A DNA stretch of 60,813 nt. It comes from an uncultured Muribaculaceae bacterium (GTDB lineage: Bacteria > Bacteroidota > Bacteroidia > Bacteroidales > Muribaculaceae). Below the pieces are notes generated by a model that was given only the letters and a program-made list of their open reading frames with translations, had not been told where the DNA came from and made no database searches. Positions 1 to 6,759 of the stretch are shown here, in pieces; the stretch's first letter is position 1, and every line of letters begins with the position of its first letter. The DNA is taken from contig CANQZG010000023.1 of the NCBI GenBank assembly GCA_947628305.1, forward strand, positions 1 through 60,813, given 5' to 3'. A program made the translations under genes and the position numbers.

Positions 1-75
1 TTCAGGCGTTCTTCAAAACTACGTCTCATAAAAGACCCCTAAAAGTTATTTGTCTAACTTTTAGGGGTCAGTTCA
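1..75. mobile_element. Possible right end of an IS3-family (IS150-like) element
   Basis: Bases 34-69 form an inverted repeat with arms GACCCCTAAAAGTTA. Read on the minus strand from base 75 the sequence starts TGAACTGACCCC and continues AAAAGTTAGACAAA. From memory this resembles the terminal inverted repeat of IS150-group IS3 elements. The transposase would lie left of the window. No reading frame here can be confirmed as a transposase C-terminus. The hairpin could equally be a transcription terminator. Confidence 0.35.
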
Positions 76-181
76 AACGTGCGCGTCCTCAAAGTGGTAG
101 ATTATCAATTATCTGCAATAACAGACGCGCTCGTTGGCGCGTCCCTACGATGTTGATTTGATAATTGTATTCGGAAACAGA
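76..181. other. Intergenic spacer with one palindromic repeat unit
   Basis: No gene is visible. Bases 124-149 are a unit of the CCCTACG palindrome family: a GACGCGC/GCGCGTC stem with a short loop, followed by CCTACG. Related units occur near 6548, 37182 and 37233. Confidence 0.6.
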
Positions 182-211
182 GCGACCCGCCGATAATATT
201 CGGCGGGTCGC
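182..211 (-). terminator. rnpB terminator hairpin
   Basis: A perfect inverted repeat (GCGACCCGCCGA / TCGGCGGGTCGC) lies just past the 3' end of the RNase P RNA. On the minus strand it is followed by CTGTTTCC, a short T run. The position fits Rho-independent termination of rnpB. Confidence 0.65.
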
Positions 212-221
212 TTCGTATGAC

Positions 222-621
222 GGAAGGCAGGACGGTAAGCCGGGTTATGTCAGGCGGTCGCTTTCTCCTCACGGAGGGTTAGCGAAGCCCGGTCAGTCAT
301 TTATCTACACGACATGTCGCCATGCCGTTCCAGCGGCCTACCCCCCGGCAATGGGCGAGCAACCCTTGAATGCCGGTATACTTGGCCTTGCAACCCATAA
401 GACGTGCGGCGAGACATATCGCTATGCCCCCCGGTGAGCTCTTACCTCACCTTTTCACCCTTACCCTGCGCAGCGATGGCGCGGGGCGGTTATTTTCTGT
501 CACGCTGCTCTGCCGTTTATCATCCGACAGCTTCCCGTTAGGAAGTATGGTGCTCTATGTTGCCCGGACTTTCCTCTCGCCCCTTCGGTTGACAAGGCGA
601 GCGACTGACTGTCCTGCCGTT
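222..621 (-). ncRNA. rnpB: RNase P RNA (rnpB), bacterial type A
   Basis: This is the catalytic RNA of RNase P, which cleaves the 5' leaders of pre-tRNAs. On the minus strand the conserved 5' segment GAGGAAAGTCCGGGC reads out at about 575-561, and the conserved 3' segment TAACCCGGCTTAC at about 249-236. The two ends pair as helix P1 (GGCAGGAC near 618 with GTCCTGCC near 225). The length of about 400 nt is normal for type A. A strong hairpin follows the 3' end at 182-211. The ends are placed from the P1 pairing and may be off by a few bases. Small open frames on the plus strand across this region have no protein character. Confidence 0.93.
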
Positions 622-713
622 AATGCAAAGTTATAGAAATTTTTGATAAAACAATAGCCCCGTGTGACAAATAATCACACGGGACTGTCGCTATTTAAAT
701 TTTTTATAGATTA

Positions 714-1460
714 TTACATGTTCATGCCACCGTCAACCTGTATGACCTGACCCGAGACATAGCTTGACATGTCGCTGGCGAGGAATGTAGCCACATCGGC
801 GATATCCTCCACCTTTCCGGCACGACGCAGAGGAATTTTCTTCTCCCATTCCTTGCGCACCTCGTCGGGAAGCGCGGCTGTCATGGCTGTCTCGATAAAG
901 CCGGGGGCGATTGCATTGGCGCGGATGCCACGTGAACCCACCTCCTGGGCGATACTCTTGGCGAGTGCGATGAGACCGGCTTTAGAAGCCGCATAGTTGG
1001 ACTGCCCTGCATTGCCGTGTACACCGACAACCGATGCCATGTTGATGATGCTGCCACCACGCTGACGAAGCATAACGGGCAACACAGCGTTGATGAAATT
1101 AAACGCACTCTTGAGGTTCACATTGATTACAGCGTCCCATTGAGCCTCTGTCATTCTCATCATGAGACCATCCTTGGTTATGCCGGCATTGTTAACCAAT
1201 ATATCTATACGACCGAAATCTTTCACCACCTCGGCAACAACCTCCTTGGTCTGGTTGAAATCGGCTGCATTGGAGGCATATCCCTTGGCTTTCACACCCA
1301 AAGCGGCGATTTCAGCCTCGGTAGCCTTACCGTTTTCATCTATAACGAGGTCAGTGAATGCAACATTGGCCCCTTCACGGGCAAAACGCATCGCAATTGC
1401 CTTGCCGATGCCACGCGCGGCCCCGGTAATCAGGGCGGTCTTTCCTTCTAATAATTTCAT
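714..1460 (-). CDS. fabG: 3-oxoacyl-[acyl-carrier-protein] reductase FabG
   Basis: This cytosolic NADPH-dependent reductase performs the first reduction of each fatty-acid elongation cycle, 3-oxoacyl-ACP to 3-hydroxyacyl-ACP. The 248-residue protein is a standard short-chain dehydrogenase: glycine-rich TGAARGIG motif at 12-19, NNAG at 90-93, catalytic Ser143, Tyr156 and Lys160 (YAASK), and a C-terminal VDGGMNM end typical of FabG. Length matches the family. It lies 30 bp downstream of a TetR-type regulator on the same strand, so the two are probably co-transcribed and the regulator may act on lipid synthesis, which is inference. FabG is chosen over other SDR enzymes because of the near-canonical sequence throughout. 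Confidence 0.93.
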   Translation of the reverse strand: MKLLEGKTALITGAARGIGKAIAMRFAREGANVAFTDLVIDENGKATEAEIAALGVKAKGYASNAADFNQTKEVVAEVVKDFGRIDILVNNAGITKDGLMMRMTEAQWDAVINVNLKSAFNFINAVLPVMLRQRGGSIINMASVVGVHGNAGQSNYAASKAGLIALAKSIAQEVGSRGIRANAIAPGFIETAMTAALPDEVRKEWEKKIPLRRAGKVEDIADVATFLASDMSSYVSGQVIQVDGGMNM

Positions 1461-1490
1461 TGTCTTTTTCAGTTGAAAAGTGAATTATAA

Positions 1491-2084
1491 CTATTTCTTT
1501 AATATCCCTTGAATGATGAATTCTATCACATCGTCACGCATCTCGGTGCGTGACACGCCGATTTCATCGAAGTTGTCACGCAGATGAGAGTAGTCCACGC
1601 CTTGAAATATCATGGTCTCGACCGAGGTCGCACATCCGGCCTGCCGAGGGTCAAACACACCTTGGCTGACCCCCTCGTTTATCACCGTGGCAAACATCTC
1701 CTGCTCCTTGCCGACCGCAAGTCTTCTTATACGCTCTATCCGACGGAAATCACGAGAGAAGAACGAACGGAAAGCCCCTCCGTTGTCGCGCCCCTGCACT
1801 GTATCATTGACTATCTCAAAACGGGTAGTCAGATAACGGCGCAGTTTCTCGACAGGCGGAAGCGGCGAGGTCACGACCTCCTTGAGCCGGGAGACGAGAT
1901 GCTCGCTCTCACGTTCAATCACGGCGTTATAAATCTCGCGCTTATTCTTGAAATAGGTGTAAATCGTGCGACGACCTTTGTCCGAAGCCGTAGCGATATC
2001 GTTCATGGTGGTATTCTCAATCCCTTTATGGGCAAAGAGCTGACGTGCCACCTCTATCAGTTTGTCTCGCGTTTTTGTTACCAT
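1491..2084 (-). CDS. TetR/AcrR-family transcriptional regulator
   Basis: The 197-residue protein has a TetR N-terminal helix-turn-helix at about residues 5-50 (IATASDKGRRTIYTYFKNK is the recognition part), followed by an all-helical ligand-binding half without recognisable specificity. An in-frame TTG codon lies 18 nt further upstream, but the ATG at 2084 is preferred because the TetR fold begins directly after it. It is the first gene of a two-gene unit with fabG and is divergent from dacB across about 100 bp, where an operator would be expected. Control of fatty-acid genes is suggested only by the neighbour. Confidence 0.88.
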   Translation of the reverse strand: MVTKTRDKLIEVARQLFAHKGIENTTMNDIATASDKGRRTIYTYFKNKREIYNAVIERESEHLVSRLKEVVTSPLPPVEKLRRYLTTRFEIVNDTVQGRDNGGAFRSFFSRDFRRIERIRRLAVGKEQEMFATVINEGVSQGVFDPRQAGCATSVETMIFQGVDYSHLRDNFDEIGVSRTEMRDDVIEFIIQGILKK

Positions 2085-2166
2085 CGGCGGTGTTGCACAC
2101 AATGTGAAAAGATGTGCGAATTTACACTTTTTTATCCAATTGACCGCACATTAAGCACATTTTTTG

Positions 2167-2174
2167 TAACTTCG
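2167..2174 (+). promoter_or_regulatory. Putative -7 box for dacB
   Basis: TAACTTCG matches the Bacteroidota TAnnTTTG box at seven of eight positions and lies 12 bp before the dacB ATG. A TTG is present 24 bp upstream, further than usual. The implied leader is under 10 nt. Confidence 0.4.
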
Positions 2175-2186
2175 TGTCATCAAATT

Positions 2187-3551
2187 ATGATGACAAATAA
2201 AAGCAAACATTCTCTAAAGCCCATCGCCATATTATTGTCGCTGCTGTCATGGTGTGTGACAACCATGTATGCCGACACACCATGCCCCCTTGAAATCCCG
2301 GGAGCGGAAAACACCCGTGTGGGCCTGCTGATATATGACCTTCGCGGAGACAGTGCCATATTGGCGGTCAATGCCGACAAAATGTTCACTCCGGCGAGCG
2401 TGATGAAATCGGTCACTTCGGCGGCGGTGATGATGGCCGTTGAACCAAACACACGCATCGCCACCAACATCGTCGCGTGCGGTAAAATATCCGATGGCGT
2501 CCTCAATGGCAATCTCGTGGTGCAGACATGGGGCGACCCTACCATCGAATCCCGCCATTTCAGCGACAATAAAGGATTCGCCCAAAACATAGCCAACGCA
2601 TTGGCCGACCGTGAGATAACGAAAATAACGGGGCGTGTCATCATTGACGAATCATCGTTTGAGGAACCGGGCATACCCGCCGGATGGTTGGACGAGGATG
2701 TGATATGGCCTTACGGCTGTGGACTGTACGGAGCCAATTTCAGGGATAACACAATCTCGCTGTCAATGCCTTCAGGCGAAAGCAACCCACACGTCCCGGG
2801 ATTGAAAGTGGACTATGTCAAAGCTAAAGGCGGGTTATCGGCCAAACGTCAACGCGGTTCCAAGACATTCAGTTTCAAAGGGACTGTCCCTCGCAAGGGA
2901 CACCGTGACACCTACGCCAACCCTGACCCGGCGGCCACAATGCGTCATGAAATCGAGACCACACTTGAAAAATCAGGCATCACCATCAGCGGCAAAGATG
3001 TAAAATCAGGGAAGGAAACCATCATCCACAGTCACCTCTCACCCTTGGTCAGCGACATATTGCGCAGCCTGATGGTGCGCTCCGACAACATGATGGCCGA
3101 GGGAATGCTTCGCCTGGTCTCATACGATTTTTCATCGCGAAAAGAGGCGATTGCCCGCGAACGGCAACTGCTCTCCGACGCAGGACTCGATGTCAACGGG
3201 ATTGTCATCGAGGATGGTAGCGGACTGTCACGCAACGACCGTCTGTCACCGCGGTTTCTGGTCAACCTTTACCGTTATATGCTCGATTTACCGCAAGGGC
3301 AGAGTTATGTGGGACTTTTCCCCCGTGCAGGCCATGACGGAACAATGCGTAACTTCCTTAAAGACACTGACCTTGACGGCGTTATCGCCATGAAAACCGG
3401 GAGTATGAGGGGAATCCAGAGTTACAGCGGTTTCAAACTTGATGAAAACGGCATCCCCACCCACGCGATTGCAATTATGGTCAACGGATTTACGTGTGGC
3501 CGTGACGTACTCAAGAAAGAGATTCAACATTTGCTTTTACAAACTTTTTGA
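2187..3551 (+). CDS. dacB: D-alanyl-D-alanine carboxypeptidase/endopeptidase (PBP4, peptidase S13)
   Basis: This periplasmic penicillin-binding protein trims or cleaves peptidoglycan cross-bridges. The 454-residue protein starts with a signal peptide (basic start, then a hydrophobic core around residues 12-28 ending near TMYAD). All three serine-acyl-enzyme motifs are present: SVMK at 71-74 (nucleophile Ser71), SDN at 299-301 and KTG at 403-405. The wide spacing between the first two motifs is typical of the S13 family. The frame stays open for 600 bp upstream, antisense to tetR, but the signal peptide fixes the start at the ATG at 2187 (a second ATG follows immediately). A hypothetical gene follows after 12 bp. 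Confidence 0.92.
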   Translation: MMTNKSKHSLKPIAILLSLLSWCVTTMYADTPCPLEIPGAENTRVGLLIYDLRGDSAILAVNADKMFTPASVMKSVTSAAVMMAVEPNTRIATNIVACGKISDGVLNGNLVVQTWGDPTIESRHFSDNKGFAQNIANALADREITKITGRVIIDESSFEEPGIPAGWLDEDVIWPYGCGLYGANFRDNTISLSMPSGESNPHVPGLKVDYVKAKGGLSAKRQRGSKTFSFKGTVPRKGHRDTYANPDPAATMRHEIETTLEKSGITISGKDVKSGKETIIHSHLSPLVSDILRSLMVRSDNMMAEGMLRLVSYDFSSRKEAIARERQLLSDAGLDVNGIVIEDGSGLSRNDRLSPRFLVNLYRYMLDLPQGQSYVGLFPRAGHDGTMRNFLKDTDLDGVIAMKTGSMRGIQSYSGFKLDENGIPTHAIAIMVNGFTCGRDVLKKEIQHLLLQTF

Positions 3552-3563
3552 CGCAATATCATT

Positions 3564-4361
3564 ATGGATACTTTATACACCGATTTACTCAAATTGGCCT
3601 ACGAGACCGAAGGACTTATATGTCTGCTGAAAGAACGCAGGGATGAATCGCCCGACAATCTAAAGTCGATGCTGAAAGATAAAATCGCCCAGATGCAGGA
3701 CATGACCGACATCCTATTTCCGCAACCACCACAAGAATGTGATGACGCATGCATGACGGCGAAGTCAATGACACTCGAGCAACAAGAGGATGCCGACCCG
3801 TTTGATGTCGATGACGATGTGGACGACATGCCCACCGAGGCCGCTCCCCTCCCTAAAGAAGACGCAACCATTGAGACACTACTTGCCGGGACTCCCACTG
3901 TTGAACTTCCCCCTGTTGAAACGGTTACAGAGTCGCCCTCTTTAATGGAAACACCAATCGCGGAAGCTGAGGTTAGAACGGAGGTCGATGAGATGCCCGA
4001 AATTCCCGTTGTCGATGACACTGCGGAAATCCCTGTTGTGGATGAAAAAGACAACGGGGTGACGACAGAGACAGTCACTGAAGAAGATGAAAACATCCCG
4101 ATGACTCTTGCCGACAGGCTATCCATAGACCGGGCAAAGGCCAAGGACATCAGGCGTGCGTTCACCTTGAACGACCGTTTCCGATTCAAGCGCGAGTTAT
4201 TCGGCAACTCCGAGTCCAACTTCTCCGACGCCCTCAACGTCATATCGGCCATGTCATCCATCGATGAAGCCGAGGAATATTTCTACAACGACCTCTGTTG
4301 GTCTCCCGAAAACGAAGAAGTGAAAGAGTTCATGAAGATACTCGCCAATCATTTCGCTTAG
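3564..4361 (+). CDS. Conserved Bacteroidales protein with acidic central linker
   Basis: The 265-residue soluble protein has three parts. A helical N-terminal segment (about 1-55) begins MDTLYTDLLKLAYE. Residues 65-185 are rich in Glu, Asp, Thr, Pro and Val, with a repeated EIPVVD motif, and are probably disordered. The C-terminal domain (about 190-265) contains LNDRFRFKRELFGNSE and an EAEEYFYNDLCW stretch; I recall similar C-termini in uncharacterised Bacteroidales proteins. No signal peptide or catalytic motif is visible. It lies 12 bp after dacB and 20 bp before rsmI and is probably co-transcribed. Function unknown. Confidence 0.8.
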   Translation: MDTLYTDLLKLAYETEGLICLLKERRDESPDNLKSMLKDKIAQMQDMTDILFPQPPQECDDACMTAKSMTLEQQEDADPFDVDDDVDDMPTEAAPLPKEDATIETLLAGTPTVELPPVETVTESPSLMETPIAEAEVRTEVDEMPEIPVVDDTAEIPVVDEKDNGVTTETVTEEDENIPMTLADRLSIDRAKAKDIRRAFTLNDRFRFKRELFGNSESNFSDALNVISAMSSIDEAEEYFYNDLCWSPENEEVKEFMKILANHFA

Positions 4362-4381
4362 AGTCTTAAAACTCATTCAAA

Positions 4382-5107
4382 ATGACCGGAAAACTTTACA
4401 TGGTGCCAACTCCCATTGGGAATCTCGATGACATGTCACCGCGGGCAATCGAGACCTTGAAACGTGTGTCGTTGATTCTCGCGGAGGATACACGTACAAG
4501 CGGCGTGCTCCTGAAACACTTCAGAATCGACACCCCATCCCGCAGCCATCACAAGTTCAACGAACACGAGACCTTGCAGCCGGTCATTGACCGGCTCTTG
4601 GCAGGCGACGACATCGCCATGATTTCGGACGCTGGTACACCGGGAATATCAGACCCGGGGTTCATGCTGACACGCGAATGCCGCCGTAACGGCATCACAG
4701 TGGAGACCCTTCCCGGGCCCACGGCATTTGTCCCGGCACTTGTCGATTCAGGACTCCCCTGCGAACGATTCTGCTTCGAAGGTTTTCTCCCCGCCAAAAA
4801 AGGCAGACAGACGCGTATCAATGAAATCGCAGCCGAAGAACGCACCTCTATTATATATGAGTCGCCGTTACGGTTGCTTAAAACACTGACACAGCTTGCT
4901 GAGGCATGTGGCGATGACCGCGAGGCCTCGGTGTCACGTGAAATTTCCAAGATACATGAGTCCACTGTCAGGGGCACACTCGGCGAACTCGTCACACATT
5001 TCACCCAAAACAATCCGAAGGGCGAGATTGTTATAGTATTGTCAGGCGTAAAACGAGAGTCGTCCCACAACAGCCATCGTAACAAATATCGTTCGGACGA
5101 GGATTGA
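4382..5107 (+). CDS. rsmI: 16S rRNA (cytidine-1402 2'-O)-methyltransferase RsmI
   Basis: It transfers a methyl group from SAM to the 2'-OH of C1402 in the 16S rRNA decoding centre. The 241-residue protein has the tetrapyrrole-methylase fold: the N-terminal VPTPIGNLDDMSPRA block, LAEDTRTSGVLLKHF, the SAM-binding ISDAGTPGISDPG loop and a PGPTAFVPAL segment. It is shorter than the E. coli protein (about 286 residues) because the C-terminal helical extension is reduced. It follows the acidic hypothetical gene by 20 bp. Downstream is a 340-bp non-coding stretch with an inverted-repeat element. Confidence 0.94.
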   Translation: MTGKLYMVPTPIGNLDDMSPRAIETLKRVSLILAEDTRTSGVLLKHFRIDTPSRSHHKFNEHETLQPVIDRLLAGDDIAMISDAGTPGISDPGFMLTRECRRNGITVETLPGPTAFVPALVDSGLPCERFCFEGFLPAKKGRQTRINEIAAEERTSIIYESPLRLLKTLTQLAEACGDDREASVSREISKIHESTVRGTLGELVTHFTQNNPKGEIVIVLSGVKRESSHNSHRNKYRSDED

Positions 5108-5141
5108 TTTTACCCCCCTGCACCCAACGTTCAACTATTTT

Positions 5142-5418
5142 GAGATTGTCTAAAATTTTCTCATAGAATTTTTAAGAGCTATTTCGGAGGGAAATTTGAA
5201 GGACGAGCGAGGATAATATTGGAATATTTGACGAGCGAGAACTTAAAAATTGACCCGAAAGAGCCTTGACAATCTCACAAAAGCGAAATAAAGACGGCGT
5301 TTTACACGCTTTCCGCCCTTTGACTCGGTCATGATGCCCGCATCACTCCCTCATCTGCATGACGGAAATCATCGTAAAACCCCTATAAAAATTCAATGAT
5401 AAAAATTTAGACAATCTC
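5142..5418. repeat. MITE-like element with GAGATTGTC terminal inverted repeats
   Basis: This fills the 344-bp gap between rsmI and the next gene. The left end 5142-5159 and right end 5401-5418 are inverted copies that agree at 17 of 18 positions (GAGATTGTCTAAA...). A third copy of the terminus, GACAATCTC, sits inside at 5268-5276, so the unit could be two nested elements of 135 and 277 bp. Inside are a smaller inverted pair (AATTTTTAAG 5167-5176 / CTTAAAAATT 5242-5251) and a direct repeat GACGAGCGAG at 5202 and 5230. No credible reading frame. The promoter of the downstream gene must lie in or at the edge of this element. Confidence 0.6.
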
Positions 5419-5451
5419 TTAGAGTCATAACTTAATATCAGAAAATCCAGT

Positions 5452-6333
5452 ATGAAAAAATTAGCATCCATTGCGATAATCGCGGTTGCAACGTTAACAG
5501 CATGTAACGGCAACAAGCTAAAAGAAGCCCAGGACGAGAACGAAGAACTGAAATCGGAAGTCGCCTCCCAGGCTGCAATCCAGGATAGTCTTCTTGTGCT
5601 GTTCAATGACATATCGGACGGCATGGCCCAAATCAAGGACCTGGAGAAAATCATCTCTACCCCGACCAACCTTTCAGGGGAATCGGCCTCTCGCAAAGAA
5701 CAAATTCGCAACGACATGATTGCAATCCAACAGGCATTGCAACAACGCCGTCAACGCCTTGAACAACTGGAGCAACAACTGGCCCGCACTTCGGGTGAAA
5801 ACACAACTCTCGCAAAGACCATACAGAACCTCAAGGCTCAAATCGCCGACCAACAGACTGAAATCGCAACGCTCACCAACCAACTTGCATCGGCCAATAT
5901 CAAAATTGACCAACTCGGCACACAGGTCAAAGTCCTCAATACGGCTGTCGACTCCCTCAACACCGGCATCGAGAACGAACGTCAGGCTCGCGAGGAAACC
6001 GAGCAACAAAATGCAGCCCTTGACCGCGAACTGAATACATGCTTCTACGCCATCGGGACCAAGAAAGAACTGAAGGCACGCAACATTGTCGAAAGCGGCT
6101 TCCTCCGCAAGACCAAAATAATGAAAGGCGACTTCGATGCCTCCTATTTCACCCAGGCCGACAAACGTTCGCTCACCTCAATACCGCTGCACTCCAAGAA
6201 AGCAAAGGTGTTGACCTCACAACCCGCCGATTCCTATCAGATTATCGACGAAGGCGGACAAAAAGTATTGAAAATCACCAACCCTGCCAAGTTCTGGCAA
6301 CTCAACAACTTCCTTGTCATCCAAGTCGACTGA
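5452..6333 (+). CDS. Coiled-coil lipoprotein of unknown function
   Basis: The 293-residue protein begins with a lipoprotein signal peptide with lipobox LTAC (Cys18), so it is probably anchored in the envelope. Residues about 22-200 are a long Gln/Glu/Leu-rich coiled coil (repeated QLEQQLA- and LNTAVDSLN-like heptads). A compact C-terminal domain (about 205-293) contains FYAIGTKKELKARNIVESG and ends with FWQLNNFLVIQVD. I recall similar C-termini in Bacteroidales lipoproteins of unknown role. It appears monocistronic, between a MITE-like element and a 48-bp palindrome. Confidence 0.85.
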   Translation: MKKLASIAIIAVATLTACNGNKLKEAQDENEELKSEVASQAAIQDSLLVLFNDISDGMAQIKDLEKIISTPTNLSGESASRKEQIRNDMIAIQQALQQRRQRLEQLEQQLARTSGENTTLAKTIQNLKAQIADQQTEIATLTNQLASANIKIDQLGTQVKVLNTAVDSLNTGIENERQAREETEQQNAALDRELNTCFYAIGTKKELKARNIVESGFLRKTKIMKGDFDASYFTQADKRSLTSIPLHSKKAKVLTSQPADSYQIIDEGGQKVLKITNPAKFWQLNNFLVIQVD

Positions 6334-6350
6334 ATAAAAGAAACAACAAT

Positions 6351-6398
6351 ATGATATGACACGGGGCGCGTTTATAAACGCGCCCCGTGTCATATCAT
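6351..6398. repeat. 48-bp perfect palindrome after the coiled-coil lipoprotein gene
   Basis: The arms are exactly complementary over 24 bp on each side, with centre TTTATAAA and a GGGGCGCG/CGCGCCCC core. It starts 18 bp after the stop codon at 6333. It may act as a terminator, but no T run follows on either strand. The perfect, loop-free symmetry is unusual for a terminator. Confidence 0.75.
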
Positions 6399-6695
6399 CA
6401 ATTCAACGTAATCACAGAATTTCCACCCACAGTAGAGGCGCAACACCACCCGGTAGGGTGCGGCCATGGCCGCACCGAAAACACAGACGATACAGGCGGT
6501 GTCGCCATGGCGACACCCTACCCCACACGACAAAACCGCCAACTGCAGACGCTTTAAAAAGCGTCCCTACGTTTCAACACGATGCCAACCCTCGTACGGT
6601 CGTGGCACGCCACGGCCCGGAGACACCGTCATTGCGGTTCAGGGCAACATATCTCATGCGGAAATTCCTCATTCCTAATTGACAAACCGGGTCTC
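6399..6695. repeat. Non-coding cluster of short palindromic repeat units
   Basis: No gene is supported here. Four palindromic units are visible: 6451-6476 (GGTAGGG, then a TGCGGCCATGGCCGCA stem), 6498-6522 (GGTGTCGCCATGGCGACACC, then CTACC), 6548-6571 (GACGCTT/AAGCGTC, then CCTACG) and about 6594-6618 (a GTCGTGG/CCACGGC stem). Two share the centre GCCATGGC with arms that differ in sequence but stay complementary. Similar units lie at 124, 37182, 37233, 58961 and 59017. Confidence 0.6.
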
Positions 6696-6696
6696 G

Positions 6697-6730
6697 AAAA
6701 AAAGGCGTGCCGTAATCACTACGGCACGCC
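6697..6730 (-). terminator. Rho-independent terminator of the adhesin operon
   Basis: On the minus strand, the stem GGCGTGCCGTA / TACGGCACGCC (6704-6730) is followed by seven T (6697-6703). It lies 30 bp past the last gene of the minus-strand operon. Confidence 0.9.
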
Positions 6731-6759
6731 CTCATGGAGTTGTTGGTATTTTTCAATAG

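Noticed and set aside
165-636. Two small plus-strand open frames
   Set aside because: They lie across RNase P RNA, which explains the conservation-like composition.
1584-2186. Long in-frame extension upstream of dacB
   Set aside because: It is antisense to the tetR gene and encodes no recognisable sequence; the signal peptide fixes the dacB start at 2187.
5202-5239. Direct repeat GACGAGCGAG as an operator pair
   Set aside because: It lies inside a MITE-like element; no regulator or promoter is positioned to use it.
6451-6618. Possible CRISPR array in the palindromic repeats
   Set aside because: Units differ in sequence, spacing is irregular, there are only four and no cas gene is present.
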